Of a DNA stretch of 64,000 nucleotides, positions 1-12,833 are shown piece by piece. Numbering within the stretch: position 1 is the stretch's first letter; the number at the start of each line of letters is the position of its first letter. The notes beneath the pieces are model-generated. The model was given only the letters and a program-made list of their open reading frames with translations. It was not told the origin of the DNA and did not search any database. The stretch spans positions 128,472,371-128,536,370 of the forward strand of contig CM076848.1 in NCBI GenBank assembly GCA_039519185.1. The letters are read 5' to 3'. The position numbers and the translations under genes are program-made. Origin of the DNA: Astragalus membranaceus. Taxonomy: Eukaryota > Streptophyta > Magnoliopsida > Fabales > Fabaceae.

Positions 1-1877
1 GACAGACATCCCAATAGCTATCACAGAAGGCAGCAAGACCTTCACTCGCAGTTACCTGCAGCGTTACCACAATAGAGCAACATTTCAAGCAGAAGGGGTG
101 AGAATTTCAACGAAACATAATCAAGCACATAGTAGAGTAATGAAGACAAACAATCGAACAACATCATTATCAACACCACATCATCATCGCCAAACACCAA
201 CTCAACCACAATTTGCCAACAAGTCACAGTCATGAATTTGCATGATAATGCAACCCACACCTGGGTATATGCATGATGGTACCATACTCGTCATAATAAG
301 CCACTAGGGGCACACCGTCGTCATTAAGAGGCCGAAGCCTATTCGTCACAATGTGCACATGCTATGAGACTCTATGGACGCATGTGCAATTTCACCAAAA
401 GAAAAGACACTCACCTGGAGTACTCATCATCATCTTCATAAAACACTCATAGAGTGTATTCGTCGTAATTTATCACATTCACATTACAGCATCATTATAA
501 TCATACCCATCGAGTATATTCGTCACAAATCACCATAATTCATGTTACATCGTCATCATACATATCACCTTTGAAATTTGGGTAACAACACGTTTAGAGT
601 TTAGAAAAACGTCCTGTTTTAATTTATAAAACATCACATCTTAATTTGAAGGACATCACATTTTAAATTCGGAAAAACACCACACTTTCAAACTCGGAAA
701 AAACACTACATTTGAATTGGGAGACGTCACATTTTTATTAGTGGAAACATCACATTTTTATGGAGGGAACATCATATTTTTGTGGAGAAAACATCACCTT
801 TAAAAACTGAGAAAACAGTGTGAAAACAGCAATAAAACTGTGGGAAAACAACAAGAAAACAGTGGGAAACAGTGACTCGCGCTTGAAGCGCGAGCTGGGC
901 GCAACTGAGGCGCGATTGGGCAGCAACAGCATGCCACAGTGCAGTGCGCTTGCGCCTGGAGCGCGACTGCAGCGCGAGCGACGCGCGAATGGACAGCAAC
1001 AGTGCAACGTGCAGAAAATTCAGAAAAACTTAATTCTTCGCCCAACCCGATCACATCACAATTCTTTTCCGCACATCACCAACACCAAAAACACGTTTCA
1101 TTCACCAAATCAATCATCAAGTCTCACTAATGGTTCATCAAAGAACACCAACAATTCATCAACATAAATCATCAAATTTTAATCAAGGACCATCGAATTT
1201 TCATTCCAACAAATCATCAAATTCTTTAAATAACATCAATTTCATCAACAATATCAATTCCCACAAACCCCACAAAACCCCACTATATACCCAATCATGT
1301 TAAACCGAAACGCTCACCCTTACCTCGAATATGAATGATCTGAAGAAGGCGAGTGGAAGCACGAACAAAATCACAACAACACAACGATCAGCTCGCGATC
1401 CTTCTTCCTTCGAAACCGTAGCCACGCCCACTTCCTTGATCAATGAGGAATCAACACAACGGAGATTAGGGCTCGAAGGCTACAACGTTAGGAAAGGAAG
1501 AAAAATGACGTGGAAGGATTAAGAACTCTTACCTAACAAAACTCGAGAAAATTCCCTTCCTTCCTCTTCTCCTCAGCGCCGTACGATGCTCTCTCTTCTC
1601 ACTCTTTCAATTTTCGTTCTCTTTCTCTGATGCAAGGAGTGAGGCGCAAAACCCTAATCCCTTAGCTTCAGGAGCCTCAGGAGCGCCTAAGCTATTGGGC
1701 GTGGCTTCCTGGGCCATTCTTCACCACCCCTGAGTTGCCAACATCACCCCCAATACTCGTTCCACTTCCTGAACCACGCCCATCATTTTAATTAATTTAA
1801 TCACGCTTCAACTAAAAATTAATAATTCAACTTATCAAATTAATTAAATTAATTAAATTATTTTTCGGGGTGTTACA
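1..1877 (-). repeat. 5' LTR of Tekay-type element G2, left copy (start cut by window)
   Basis: This matches 17416-19292 base for base except for one difference seen (A at 698, G at 18113). It is the part of the G2 LTR from about LTR base 322 to its end TGTTACA at 1871-1877. It ends abruptly against relic H at 1878. Read on the minus strand it holds the predicted leader intron (56-1323), with donor TTCGAG|GTAAGG and acceptor GTAACGCTGCAG. A GC-rich patch at about 880-1000 is full of GCGC motifs. Short open frames here are not protein-like and are not called. Confidence 0.9.
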
Positions 1878-3506
1878 AAAGGCACAGCTTCAACTGTGAA
1901 ACATGAACAACATTATGAAGTCCAGAATCAGCTGGTAACTCAAGCTGGTAAGCAACACTTCCAATTCTATCAAGGACTTTATAAGGGCCATATTATTTGG
2001 GGTCTAGCTTGTGAAATGCCTGATTTCTTAAGGAGAATTGTCTATATGGCTGTTACTTCATAAACAAAAAGTCTCCAATACCAAACTGCCTGTCACTATG
2101 ATGTCTGTCAGCCTGTTGCTTCATACAGTTCTGAGCCCTGGTGAAATGGAACTTAAGAAGCTTTATAGCCTCCTCTCTCGCAGCAAGAAAAGGATCCACG
2201 GTGAGAGAAGTAGACTCCCCAGGTAAGTAGGGAAGATGAGTTGGAGGAGCTTGCCCAAAAACTACCTCATATGGAGTGCTTTGAATGGGTGAATGAAAGG
2301 TGGTGTTGTACCACCACTTTGCCAGTGAGAGCCAATTGCTCCAAGTTGTACCACCCCTTATCGTTTTGGGGGTGATAAGCACTGGATCCCTTTCCAGATC
2401 CCCAATGACTGACTTGGTCACAGGATCAGATTCCCATGTGGACTTAATTTGCTGCATCAAATCATTCTGTACAGTATTTAGAATGAGAGTCATTAACTCC
2501 GCTCCTTCTATTCTAGACAAGGCATCAGCAGCCTTGTTTTCTCTCCCTTCTTTGTAGATGATCTCAAACTCAAAACCCATCAACTTGGCCACCCAAGCTT
2601 GTTGAAAGGGAGTATTCAGCCTCTTCTCAAGGATATGCTTTATACTTTTCAGATCAGTCTTAATGATGAAGGGCTTTAGAGCTAAGTAAGTACTCCATTT
2701 TTGAACTGCATATATACAATAGCAAGGAGATCCTTCTCATAAATTGAGAGAGCTTGTTGTCTTGGCCGAAGGGATTTCCTGATGTAGGCTATGGGATGAT
2801 TGTCTTGCATGAGTACTGCACCTATCCCCTTGCCAGAGGCATCAGTTTCCAGCACAAACACTTTGGAAAAATCTGGTAAAGCAAGAACTGGAGCCATAGT
2901 CAATGTTTGTTTCAGCTGCTGGAAGGACACAGTTGCAGAATTAGACCATTCAAAGCATTCTTTCTTTAGCAGATCAGTGAGGGGCTTAGCCAGCTTGCCA
3001 AAATCTTTAACAAAATTCCTATATTACCCTGCTAGTCCCAAAAATCCTTCGTTACCCCTATATTCACACACTACCTTGATCTTGGCTGAATCAGTTGGCA
3101 TTCCTTGTTTAGATATAAAGTGGCCCAAATACTTCACTCTTGTAGTAACAAAATGGCACTTAGATTGATTAACGAACAAATGCTTAGCTCTCACATCATC
3201 AAAGAATAACTACAAATTTCCTCAGGTGTTGAACATGTGCCTGCAAGGAACAACTATACACCAAAATATCATCTAAAAATATAATTACAAATTTCCTCAA
3301 GAAAGCATGGAACAAATGAATCATCGGAGCTTGGAAAGATGCAGGAGCATTAGTGAGGCCAAATGGCATCACTAGGTATTCAAAGTGGCCACTGTGAGTT
3401 TTGAAGGCAGTTTTGAATTCCTCCCCTTCACTCATTCTCAGTTGATGATATCCAGACCTTAGATCCAATTTAGAAAAAACAGCAGCACCCCCTAACTCAT
3501 CCATAA
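1878..3506 (-). pseudogene. Relic H: Reina-like chromovirus RT-RNase H-integrase fragment (left copy)
   Basis: This is a broken polyprotein relic of a Ty3/Gypsy chromovirus. Read on the minus strand from 3506 it gives RT with VFSKLDLRSGYHQ and the catalytic FLDD (about 3250-3280), then RNase H with the first catalytic Asp in ETDASGKGIGAVLMQ (2682-2930). RNase H ends with KAADALSR inside 2053-2592. The same frame jumps straight into the distal integrase (WYNTTFHSP), so the integrase zinc finger and most of the D-D-E core are deleted. The segment 1878-2040 keeps a C-terminal YKVLDRIGSVAYQLELP-like stretch. Frameshifts and stops separate the pieces. G2 cuts it at 1877/1878 and G1 at 3506/3507. 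The Reina assignment rests on LNTPFQQAWVAKLMGFEFE-type residues and is tentative. Confidence 0.85.
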
Positions 3507-6079
3507 TGTAACAACCTAGTATTTCTAACATGTAGAGAGACCGAAGATGCACAGATTTCGGAAATTCAGAGGACACAGTTTCTGTTTCAAGTATTGGACG
3601 TACAAACTTTTTCCGAAATAAAAACATAATCGGAATAACATTACTTCATAAATAGAAGTTTACCGGTTCCATACCGAATGGATCACAATATCCAAGTCCA
3701 AATACCAAACGGAAACATAAAACGGTTCATATAACTCATAATCAATACAAGTTTATACAACCAATAGGACAACAAAAGAACAAAGGAGAAAATGACTAAG
3801 TCTTCAGCACCTCCAAGAGTATATCAACTACTCGTGCACAATAGTCTTCCTTTTTCCCTGCTTCTCTGAAAAACAACAAATATGGATTGGGTGAGATAAC
3901 ATTATCTCAGTGAGTCCTACCGTGCCCCTCTCTGACACTCGATTCAATTTATTAAACCGTTAACAATGTTTAATTAGATACCACTAGCTATAATCGAAAT
4001 GCCAAGCAAATCGTGTTCTCAGTTATATTTTAATAGCTTAGCTTAAACCGACTGCACAATTGCTAATCCCGGTAGCTAGAGCTTAACATTGGCCGACTGC
4101 ACAACTGCTAATGCTGGCAATGTTAACTTATAAGCAAAAACTTAGCACAAGCCGACTACACAACGGCCAATCCCGGCAACCCGTGAGTTGCCCACGCCAA
4201 AACACATTCAGGGCCTAGGTAAGGGGTCATGACTACCCTCCCTAGTATGCTACTTGTCAGGTCATCACCCAATGCAATACGTATGACAATACGCATCATA
4301 TTCTCGAGAGTTAGATAATTTATATCTTCTTTTTCATTTTGATCACCAAAGGATCAATCACATAAGCTCATTAGATAATTTATATCTTTTCGATCTATAA
4401 CCCGTTTTGAGGAATTCATAATTTAGACCTCCGGCATTATAATCACTTTCATTTGACATATATAAACATATATATTTAATCAGTCCATCAGTCGGTGTAC
4501 TCACACGCGTACTAGGGTTTCGGTTTTTCGATCAAATGGGCTTTCAAAGCTCTTTTTCAAAATTATGAGTTGAACAAGTTCAAAATGAGGTTTTCAGTAA
4601 GGCAATCCCTTTTTAAATGATTGAAAAAAAGATTAGAAAAGGTTCGGAATCAAACGGAGCGACAAAACGAGAAAACGGAAGTCGGTAACAGAAGCTCACG
4701 CACGGTCCGTGCCCAGGGGCGCACGACCCGTGCGTGATTTATTAAAATCACCCAGCCAAACCGAAAGGGGCGCACGATCCGTGCCCAGGGGCGCACGACC
4801 CGTGCGTCCCGTTTTATTTCCAATTCATCCAACCCGAAGCAGGTGCACGATCCGTGCCCAGGGGCGCACGGTCCGTGCGACCTGTGTCTGTTACCAAAAT
4901 TTCACATATTTCTCATTTTCGCTCTCCGTTCTCGCCCAATTCGATTTCTAATTTCGATCACCTGAAACTCAGAAAAATTCCAACTATTCCAGAATATAAA
5001 TATAAGTTATTTCATTTCAACGATTTAATCAAAACTCTCATTAAACCGTAAAACACCGTTTTGACTCAAAAACGCTTTTCGGTTCTAAGTCTTTCGAAAA
5101 CGGAATGATTGCCTTATTATTTGAAACAAACATAGTTTTCAGAATACACGAAAATGTCCCTAATCCGTGAGTAGAACTCACCTTTACACCGAAGTCTGAG
5201 AGTTGGGCCGAGAGACGAAATCGTCGAACCGAAAACAACGAACTATCCCCGCTTAGAAACTGAATTCGAATGAGGATGATGGCTTCCTTTCTCTCAAACT
5301 GAAACAGCAACCCAAATCTTCCACAACTTCCTCCAAATCGAAATGCAAGCTTGAGATTTCCCCCTCTTAATTAGCAAAACTGAACATGCAAAGGAAGTGG
5401 CAGCTCAAAACTCCATTGTCTTCACCCTTGGAGCTTCAAGCTTCGAAAATGGAGCAAGGGATAGGAGTAGAATCAGACTTCAAAAAATAGGTTCATTGGA
5501 TTCAGAATTGAAAATGGAGTGGGATGGAAGAGAAACCACTTACATGCAACAAGGATTTGAGATGAGTCCCTCCTTCCTCCTCTTCTCCTCCTCCACGCCC
5601 CCTCCTTCTCCTTTCTTTCTTATTTTCAGCTTTTGCTCCTTTCTTTCTGAAATGAGGGGTGACTAAGTGTGAGGGTGAGGCTGGTCTGGTGGGTATATGG
5701 GCTGGGGGGTTTAAATGATGGGGAAAAGACCAAACTACCCCTAGCCCATTAAGTCATAGGTTAGGTGTCAAATTTTCTCTTCGGTACAAAACCTCTTGAT
5801 TAATCCGGTTCCGATCCGAAATTCCTCAATTCTTTCGGTTCGTAAATAATTATAACCTTCATAATTATATTTTAATAACTAGGGGTGTGAAAAGACAGAT
5901 TTGCCCTTCGGGTCCGATTCCTCATTTTACTATGAATAGGCCACCCTTTAATGGAGAATAGGTTTTCTTGATAATTTTCCCGTCACATAAATCCCCGAGA
6001 CACGACCAATTATTCCCACAAATAATTAATCGGTCTTAGGTATCATAGTACGAGTCTTTAGAAAATTAGGGATGTTACA
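3507..6079 (-). repeat. 3' LTR of Tekay-type element G1 (left copy)
   Basis: This 2,573-bp LTR begins TGTAACAACC and ends GGATGTTACA, and is repeated at 20922-23494. It is preceded by the target-site duplication CATAA (3502-3506). On the minus strand it holds the predicted leader intron (3866-5181). It also holds three copies of a CCGACTGCA...CTAATCCCGG motif (4048-4178) and three GC-rich palindromic blocks (about 4696-4881, motif GCACGGTCCGTGC). It carries the intact Athila target, CCCGGCAAC at about 4173-4181, which is interrupted in the other LTR of this element. Confidence 0.95.
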
Positions 6080-6094
6080 ATCACCCCAACTTTT
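6080..6094 (-). promoter_or_regulatory. Polypurine tract of G1 (left copy)
   Basis: On the minus strand AAAAGTTGGGGTGA directly abuts the 3' LTR. This is the expected position of the plus-strand DNA primer in a Gypsy element. The same site in the right copy is 23496-23509. Confidence 0.8.
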
Positions 6095-6128
6095 AAATAT
6101 TTTGTCCTCAAAATTGACAAGGCGTACC

Positions 6129-6932
6129 TCAATTGAAGAGATATGGGTATCGAGTCCGCATGTCATCTTCCAGCTCCCAGGTAGCTTCCTCGATTGGGAA
6201 TCCATCCCAAACCACTTTGACAATCGGAATAGTCCTTGAACGCAGAGTCTTCATACCACGCTCCAAGATATAACTAGGATAAGGTTGAAATGACAAATCC
6301 GGTCGCAGGTCAATGGTATCAACACTCAACGGTTGATGCAGATCGGGAACATACTTCCTCAACTGAGACACGTGGAACACATCATGGAGGTTTGATAGGG
6401 CCGGAGACAATGCGAGGCGATAGGCAACTGGCCCAATCTGCTCGATGATTTGGAAAGGTCCAACATATCGAGGACTGAGCTTCTTCGCTCGCAAGGCTCT
6501 CCCAGTGCCTATGGTTGGAGAAACTTTCAAGAACACATGATCACCAACCTCAAACTCCAGCGGTCTCCTTCGGTTGTCGGCGTAGCTCTTTTGCCGACTC
6601 TGAGCAACCTTCATCCTTTCTCGAATTAACTTAATCTTCTCCGTAGTCTCGCGAACCATATCAGGTCCCAAAAACTTATCTTCACCAATCTCCCACCAAC
6701 ACAACAGAGTTCTACACTTCCTACCATAAAGTGCTTCAAACGGTGCCATTCCAATGCTGGAGTGGTAACTGTTGTTGTAGGAGAATTCTACTAATGGAAG
6801 ATGATCCTCCCATTTTCTCCCACTGTCGAGCACACAAGCCCGAAGCATGTCCTCAAGAGTCTGGATAGTCCTCTCCGTCTGAGGATGATAAGCAGTGCTA
6901 ACCAGCACCCTTGTTCCCAAAGCTTCATTCAA
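6129..6932 (-). pseudogene. G1 integrase C-terminal half plus chromodomain (left copy)
   Basis: This 267-codon frame is the distal part of G1 pol, cut off by an in-frame UGA (6939-6941) from the rest, which is in the same frame. It starts inside the integrase core. HPQTERTIQTLED keeps the catalytic Glu (residue 20), but four residues usually present between HPQT and this Glu in the family (DGQS) are missing. A GPF-type module (SPRYVGPFQI, about residue 135) follows. A C-terminal chromodomain (VKVVWDGFPIEEATWELED, about 240-260) marks the Tekay/Del clade. It is identical to 23544-24347. Confidence 0.9.
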
Positions 6933-6938
6933 TGCTCT

Positions 6939-9794
6939 TCAGAACCTGGAAGTAAACTTGGGATCTCGGTATGACACGATACTCGTTGGAATTCCATGTA
7001 GTCTGATAATGTTCTTCACATATTCATCTGCTAGCTTGGAAACTTTATAAGTCAAACGAACGGGAATAAAGTGGGCGGATTTAGTTAATCGGTCCACTAC
7101 TACCCAAATAGAATCATTGCCGGCCCGTGACCTCGGCAAACCCATAACGAAGTCCATTGAGATATCTTCCCACTTCCAAACTGGTACATCTAGCGGTTGT
7201 AACTGACCGCCCAGTCTTCGGTGTTCCGCCTTAACCTTCTGACAAGTTAAGCACCGAGAAACAAATTCTGCAACCTCGGCCTTCATCCCAGGCCACCAAT
7301 ACATTAACTTCAAGTCTCGGTACATCTTGGTGGATCCCGGATGTACAGAGTACTGACTCCTATGACCTTCTTCCAATACTTGCCTTTTGATATCATCATC
7401 ATCGGGAACACAAATTCTCCCATTAAAGCTAATCATGCCGTCACTATCCTCAGTGAAATCTGGCGATCCTCTTTGAGACTGTAACTTCATATCAGCTCCT
7501 TGAGCTACACGGATTTGTTCCCTTAGTACACTGGCTATCCGTATATGCCGCAGCACTATGCGATCCCTCTTTCTTGCTACCTTGAGTTTCAAGTCTCCGA
7601 ATGACTCCAACAAAGCCATCTCGTGAACCATTAACCTTGCCGTGTGGATAGACTTCCTGCTTAGAGCATCTGCCACCACATTGGCTTTCCCAGGGTGATA
7701 CTTCAATTCGAAGTCGTAGTCCTTCAAAAATTCAGTCCACCTTCTCTGTCTGTTATTCAACTCCTTTTGGTCAAACAGATACTTCAAGCTCTTGTGATCA
7801 CTAAAAACTTCGAAACGAGAACCGTAAAGGTAATGTCTCCAAATCTTTAGTGCAAACACAATAGCCGCCAACTCTAAGTCATGAGTTGGGTAATTCCGTT
7901 CATGAGTTTTCAATTGTCTAGATGTGTAGGCCACAACATGTTGATTCTGCATGAGAACACATCCTAAACCCTTCCCAGATGCATCACTGTAAATCTGAAA
8001 TCCCAATGACGGATCTAGAAGAATTAGGATCAGAGCAGAAGTTAACTTTTCTTTCAATCCAAGAAAACACTCTTCACAATCGGCATCCCAAGTAAACAGT
8101 TGACCTTTGCGAGTCAATCGAGTAAGCGGAAGTACCAATTGTGAAAAACCTTCAATGAATCTTCTATAGTAACCAGCTAAACCCAGAAAGCTTCTGATCT
8201 CAGTCACTGACGTCGGCCGTTCCCAATTCAACACTGCTTCCACCTTGCTAGGATCAACTGCAACCCCTTCTTGGGAAATCACATGACCCAAGAACTTTAC
8301 TTCAGACATCCAAAAGTCACACTTCAACGGTTTAGCATAGAGTTTCTTTTCTCGGAGTACTCCTAGGACAAAGCGGAGATGCTGCGCATGCTCCTCAACT
8401 GACCTTGAGTAGACCAAGATATCATCAATAAAGACGACCACAAACTGATCTAGATAGGAATGAAACACTCTATTCATATAATCCATGAATACGGCTGGAG
8501 CGTTAGTCAATCCAAAGGGCATCACCACAAACTCGTAGTGTCCGTACCTCGTACGAAAGGCAGTCTTCGGAATGTCTAAGGCTCTTACCCTGATTTGATG
8601 ATACCCTGACCTTAGATCAATCTTAGAGAAAACTTTAGCACCTCGAAGTTGGTCAAGTAGATCATCTATCCTTGGTAATGGATACTTGTTCTTGATAGTG
8701 ATTTTATTTAGCTGACGGTAGTCTATGCATAATCTCATGCTTCCGTCCTTCTTCTTGACTAGCAATACCGGAGCACCCCATGGGGAAGCACTCGGTCGAA
8801 TAAACTTCTTGGAAATTAATTCCTCAAGTTGGGACTTCAATTCCTTCAGTTCGAGAGGAGAAATCCTATAAGGTGCTATGGATATTGGCCCTATACCAGG
8901 CGCCAAATCTATAGAGAATTCTACCTCTCGTTCTGGAGGCAAAGAGGAGACTTCCTCGGGAAAAACATCTAAGAATTCATTAACAACTTGAATAGACGAT
9001 AAATCCAAATCAGCTTCAGTTGATGCAGACAAAATAACAACAAAAGCTTCCGCACCTTGGAATAGAGACTGGTTGGCTGAAGCGAATGAAATAACACCAT
9101 CATCTGTAGGCAATGTATGTCCCGCTACTTCAGAAGGAAAATTAATTGCCCGATTGAAACAGTCAATAGTAATGTGATTGGAAGTCATCCAATTCATTCC
9201 CAAAACGATTTCCATTCCCCTCATAGGCAAACAGATAAAATCAACCACAAAATCCCTGCCTCCTATGGTAAGCAGACAGTTAAGGCACAATGATTGGGTT
9301 CGCACACGACCCTTTGCAGCTGTAAGAATAGATATTGGCTCAGATATAGGAGATACCACTAATCCTAACCGTTCAGCACATGCTTCTGAGATAAAGCAAT
9401 GAGTAGCACCAGAGTCATACAAAATATTAACAGTTTGATTAAAGAGAGAACCTGTACCCCTTATAAGGTTATCTGCTGGTTTGATGGTCTTAGCATCCAA
9501 AGTCTTGACTCGAGCCTGCCTAGGAGCATCAGGAGACTCCAAGAAAGCTTTTCTTGACGGGCATCTATTAGCATAATGCCCCACTTCCTTGCAAAGATAA
9601 CACTGGTCCGACCTTGCCTCTGATCGACACTTTCCTGGATGATTCTTCTTGCACACTTCACACCGGCGATACCCAGAAGTGTTGTTCGACTGAATCTGCT
9701 TTCCTTTGTCTAAATTACCCTTTATACCTCGGGTTTGAAGAAGTTGACTCACTGCCCTTCTTCTTATCCTTCCAGAAATCCTTCCTCTCTGCAT
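6939..9794 (-). pseudogene. G1 zinc knuckle-protease-RT-RNase H-integrase core (left copy)
   Basis: The protein is identical to 24354-27209, where the domains are described. It is truncated by a UGA at 6939-6941, in the codon after TSRF of the integrase core, where Gypsy relatives have Trp. The first ~20 codons read the gag DNA in the wrong frame. The true join with gag needs a one-base shift near 9715-9730. Confidence 0.92.
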
Positions 9795-10536
9795 ACATTC
9801 TTTTGAGATCGCTCTCAGCTGAATGAGCTTGTTGAACCAAAGCAGGATAAGTGGTCATGGAATAAGAACTGAGACCTTGATTTACATCGCCTCTAAGACC
9901 TTGTCTGAACATCACCATTTTCCACTTATCATCGGGAGCGGTGGTCCCCAATTCATAGAATTGTGACAACCTCTCAAATTTTGCAGCATATTCCCCAACT
10001 GTCATCTCTCCCTGTTTCAAATTCAGAAATTCCATCTGTTTGGCAAGTCTTTGAGAGTCGGGAAAATAATGACCCAAAAATAATTCCTTGAAATTATTCC
10101 ACTCAAGAGGAGTTCCTTGAGCTTGTAGCATTCTACGAGCATTAACCCACCAGGTGTGAGCATCCTCGTCCAGAGCGTTAGCAGCACAAATTACCTTTTC
10201 TCCTTCATTGCATTGCAAGGTATCAAAGATCCGTTCCATGGCATCTACCCAGACATGGGCTTTCATTGCATCGGATCCTCCTTTGAAGGTTGGGGGTTTC
10301 ATCTTCAGAAACCGAAAATACACCCTGTTGGGGTCCTCAGGTGTTGGCACATTGACTGGCTCAGCTGGTTGTGGTTGAGGCATCTGGTGCATCTGCTGCA
10401 TTTGGGCCATTTGAGCCATCTGTTGCTGTTGCATTAGCATCATGTCATTCATCATCTTCTGCTGAGTCTCGATGACATTCTGCATCCATTCTTGATGAGG
10501 ATCAACAAGTGGGTTTCTCCTACCTCTTCCAGCCAT
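9715..10536 (-). pseudogene. G1 Gag capsid (left copy)
   Basis: The protein is identical to 27130-27951. The start is placed at the ATG of MAGRGRRNPL, because residues upstream are leader sequence read through from near the primer site. It ends after SNPRYKG, where the reading frame leaves the downstream zinc-knuckle/pol frame by one base. Confidence 0.9.
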
Positions 10537-10659
10537 GATTCTGCGAAGTATGCACAAAGTATTAAGTTGATCAGGCTCAATGTCTAATAGCATACTAAAA
10601 AAAATCAGACTTAGAAGACGTAAAAGACTCTTAACATCTAAGTCCGACTAGGTCGAACC

Positions 10660-10671
10660 GCTCTGATACCA
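10660..10671 (-). promoter_or_regulatory. Primer binding site of G1 (left copy)
   Basis: On the minus strand TGGTATCAGAGC is complementary to the 3' end of plant initiator-Met tRNA. It lies two bases from the 5' LTR edge, as expected for Gypsy minus-strand priming. Confidence 0.92.
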
Positions 10672-10673
10672 AA

Positions 10674-11348
10674 TGTAACAACCCGGTATTTCTAACATGT
10701 AGAGAGACCGAAGATGCACAGATTTCGGAAATTCAGAGGACACAGTTTCTGTTTCAAGTATTGGACGTACAAACTTTTTCCGAAATAAAAACATAATCTG
10801 AATAACATTACTTCATAAATAGAAGTTTACCGGTTCCATACCGAATGGATCACAATATCCAAGTCCAAATACCAAACGGAAACATAAAACGGTTCATATA
10901 ACTCATAATCAATACAAGTTTATACAACCAATAGGACAACAAAAGAACAAAGGAGAAAATGACTAAGTCTTCAGCACCTCCAAGAGTATATCAACTACTC
11001 GTGCACAATAGTCTTCCTTTTTCCCTGCTTCTCTGAAAAACAACAAATATGGATTGGGTGAGATAACATTATCTCAGGGAGTCCTACCGAGCCCCCTCTC
11101 TGACACTCGGTTCAATTTATTAAACTGTTAAACAATGTTTAATTAGCTACCACTAGCTATGATCGAAATGCCAAGCAAATCGTGTTCTCAGTTGTATTTT
11201 AATAGCATAGCTTAAACCGACTGCACAACTGCTAATCCCGGTAGCTAGAGCTTAACATTGGCCGACTGCACAACTGCTAATCCCGGCAATGTTAACTTAT
11301 AAGCAAAAACTTAGCACAAGCCGACTGCACACTGCTAATCCCGGCAAC
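10674..11348 (-). repeat. G1 5' LTR, inner fragment (left copy)
   Basis: These are the first 675 bp (in plus coordinates) of the G1 5' LTR, starting TGTAACAACC and broken by the Athila insertion after CCCGGCAAC. The remainder of this LTR is not in the left copy because the tandem-duplication joint intervenes. Confidence 0.93.
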
Positions 11349-12632
11349 TGTTGACTCTCAATCATATGATGTAAGTTATACATTTTTAGGGCCAATTGTG
11401 CAGGTTTTTCATTGTATCACAGTCATTATCTGGGGATTTAGTCTAGTTTTAGATAATTGTAGTAGGAAGTTCATTTGTAAGTAATTCCTTCACTTTTGGA
11501 GCTAAATTGGACTTGAAGACCTCTAATTGGTTGTGGCATCATTCGGCGAACCAGACACTTGCCCGGAAATGCAGCAAAATGGAGGGATTTGATTTATGTT
11601 CAATATCGCGTCGCGACCAGGAGGGTTCTAGACGCGACCAGGAGGAATTTTGCAAAGCCAGATGTTTCTGTCCTATTTCGCGTCGCGACCAGGAGGGTTC
11701 GCGACGCGACCCGGAGCAATTTTGCGAAGCCAGATGCTTCTGTCTTATTTCGCGACGCGACGGGCACGGGCCGCGTCGCGATGGTGCGTGAAAATTAGGG
11801 CTTTTAAAGCAGTTTCAGCGTTTTTCCTGGGGACTTCGTCTGGGGATCTGAGCCACATTTTGGAGCAGCTGGAGGGTGTGATTTTGGGGCCTTCTCACCA
11901 CTTGGGAACAAGGGATTGAAGGTTCTAATGTCTTCCTTTATGTTTGTTTTCTATTTTATGTTGGTTTTTACTCTTAGGATGGATTGTAACTAATTTTCTT
12001 AGATTAGGGAGAGATGAATCTCCCAACCCTATCATGTGAACCATTGTTCTAGTCAATTTAGTTGTTATTCGATTTACTTTGTCTAAATACCTATGTTCTT
12101 AATGCTTTTCAATTACATATGATAATTGTGATGATCTAGGCTAGTGACTGCATAGGAATATGAATTAGTAGCTGGAAATTGGGTAATTAGATCATCTGCT
12201 AGTAATCAGCATAGGGATATGTGATGGCTTAGGTGAATTCGTGTAAAATTCTCAATCGTAATGCATTACCCTTTGGCATGTCTCACCTAAGGAATTAGGT
12301 TAGGGTCACTCTTAGGGTAATAGGGGTCTTGAGGCAAGGAATTGCCCTTGACCTTAATTAGTGAATTGAATCTAGAAATTGCATAATTAACTTGAATTGG
12401 CTAAGGATCATGTGATAGGCGAGGTGAGAGGATTCGATCCCTAGTCGTTTTTCTCGTATTATTAATTCACGTTTGTACTGTTACTGATTACTCAAATTAC
12501 CAAACCTTTACAATCTAAGAATTTACAATTTTACTATTGTTGTCAACGCGCAATCCCTGTGGAATCGACCGGTTACTTACCGTATTTTATAACTTGCAAC
12601 GACAATTGGTACACTTGCCAAAAGTCCTAACA
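11349..12632 (+). repeat. Athila-derivative 5' LTR (left copy)
   Basis: This 1,284-bp LTR begins TGTTGACTC and ends CCTAACA, and equals 28764-30047. It contains a GC-rich block at about 11606-11783 built of GTCGCGAC/CGCGACGCGAC motifs. Overlapping frames in this block look protein-like only because of that repeat. Confidence 0.92.
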
Positions 12633-12638
12633 AGTTTT

Positions 12639-12656
12639 TGGCGCCGTTGCCGGGGA
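12639..12656 (+). promoter_or_regulatory. Athila primer binding site (left copy)
   Basis: TGGCGCCGTTGCCGGGGA lies six bases after the LTR. It is the tRNA-Asp-type primer site characteristic of the Athila lineage. Confidence 0.88.
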
Positions 12657-12833
12657 TTGTTGACTTTTGTCGACAAGGCAAACCAATTGATTTTTGGATT
12701 TTGAGTTTGTTTTCTTTTATCTTTAGTTACTTAAATTTGTTGATTCATAGGTGCACATATATTCTTTTTAGTCTTTTGTTAAATTTTTATTTATTATTTT
12801 AGTTGTTTAATTCTTAGTATTTAATTTTATGTT

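Noticed and set aside
820..1167. Open frames of 60-115 codons in the G2 LTR on both strands
   Set aside because: They lie in LTR sequence, have low-complexity composition, no start context and no recognisable domain. Overlapping frames on both strands are equally long because of GC-rich repeats.
9178..10437. Plus-strand frames opposite the G1 gag and pol
   Set aside because: They are shadows of the minus-strand coding sequence. The minus strand carries all protein motifs and the primer-site/polypurine-tract order.
11507..11919. Repetitive Arg-rich frames (RRDQEGSRRDQE type) in the Athila LTR
   Set aside because: They are translations of the GTCGCGACCAGG tandem block in three frames and sit upstream of the primer site.
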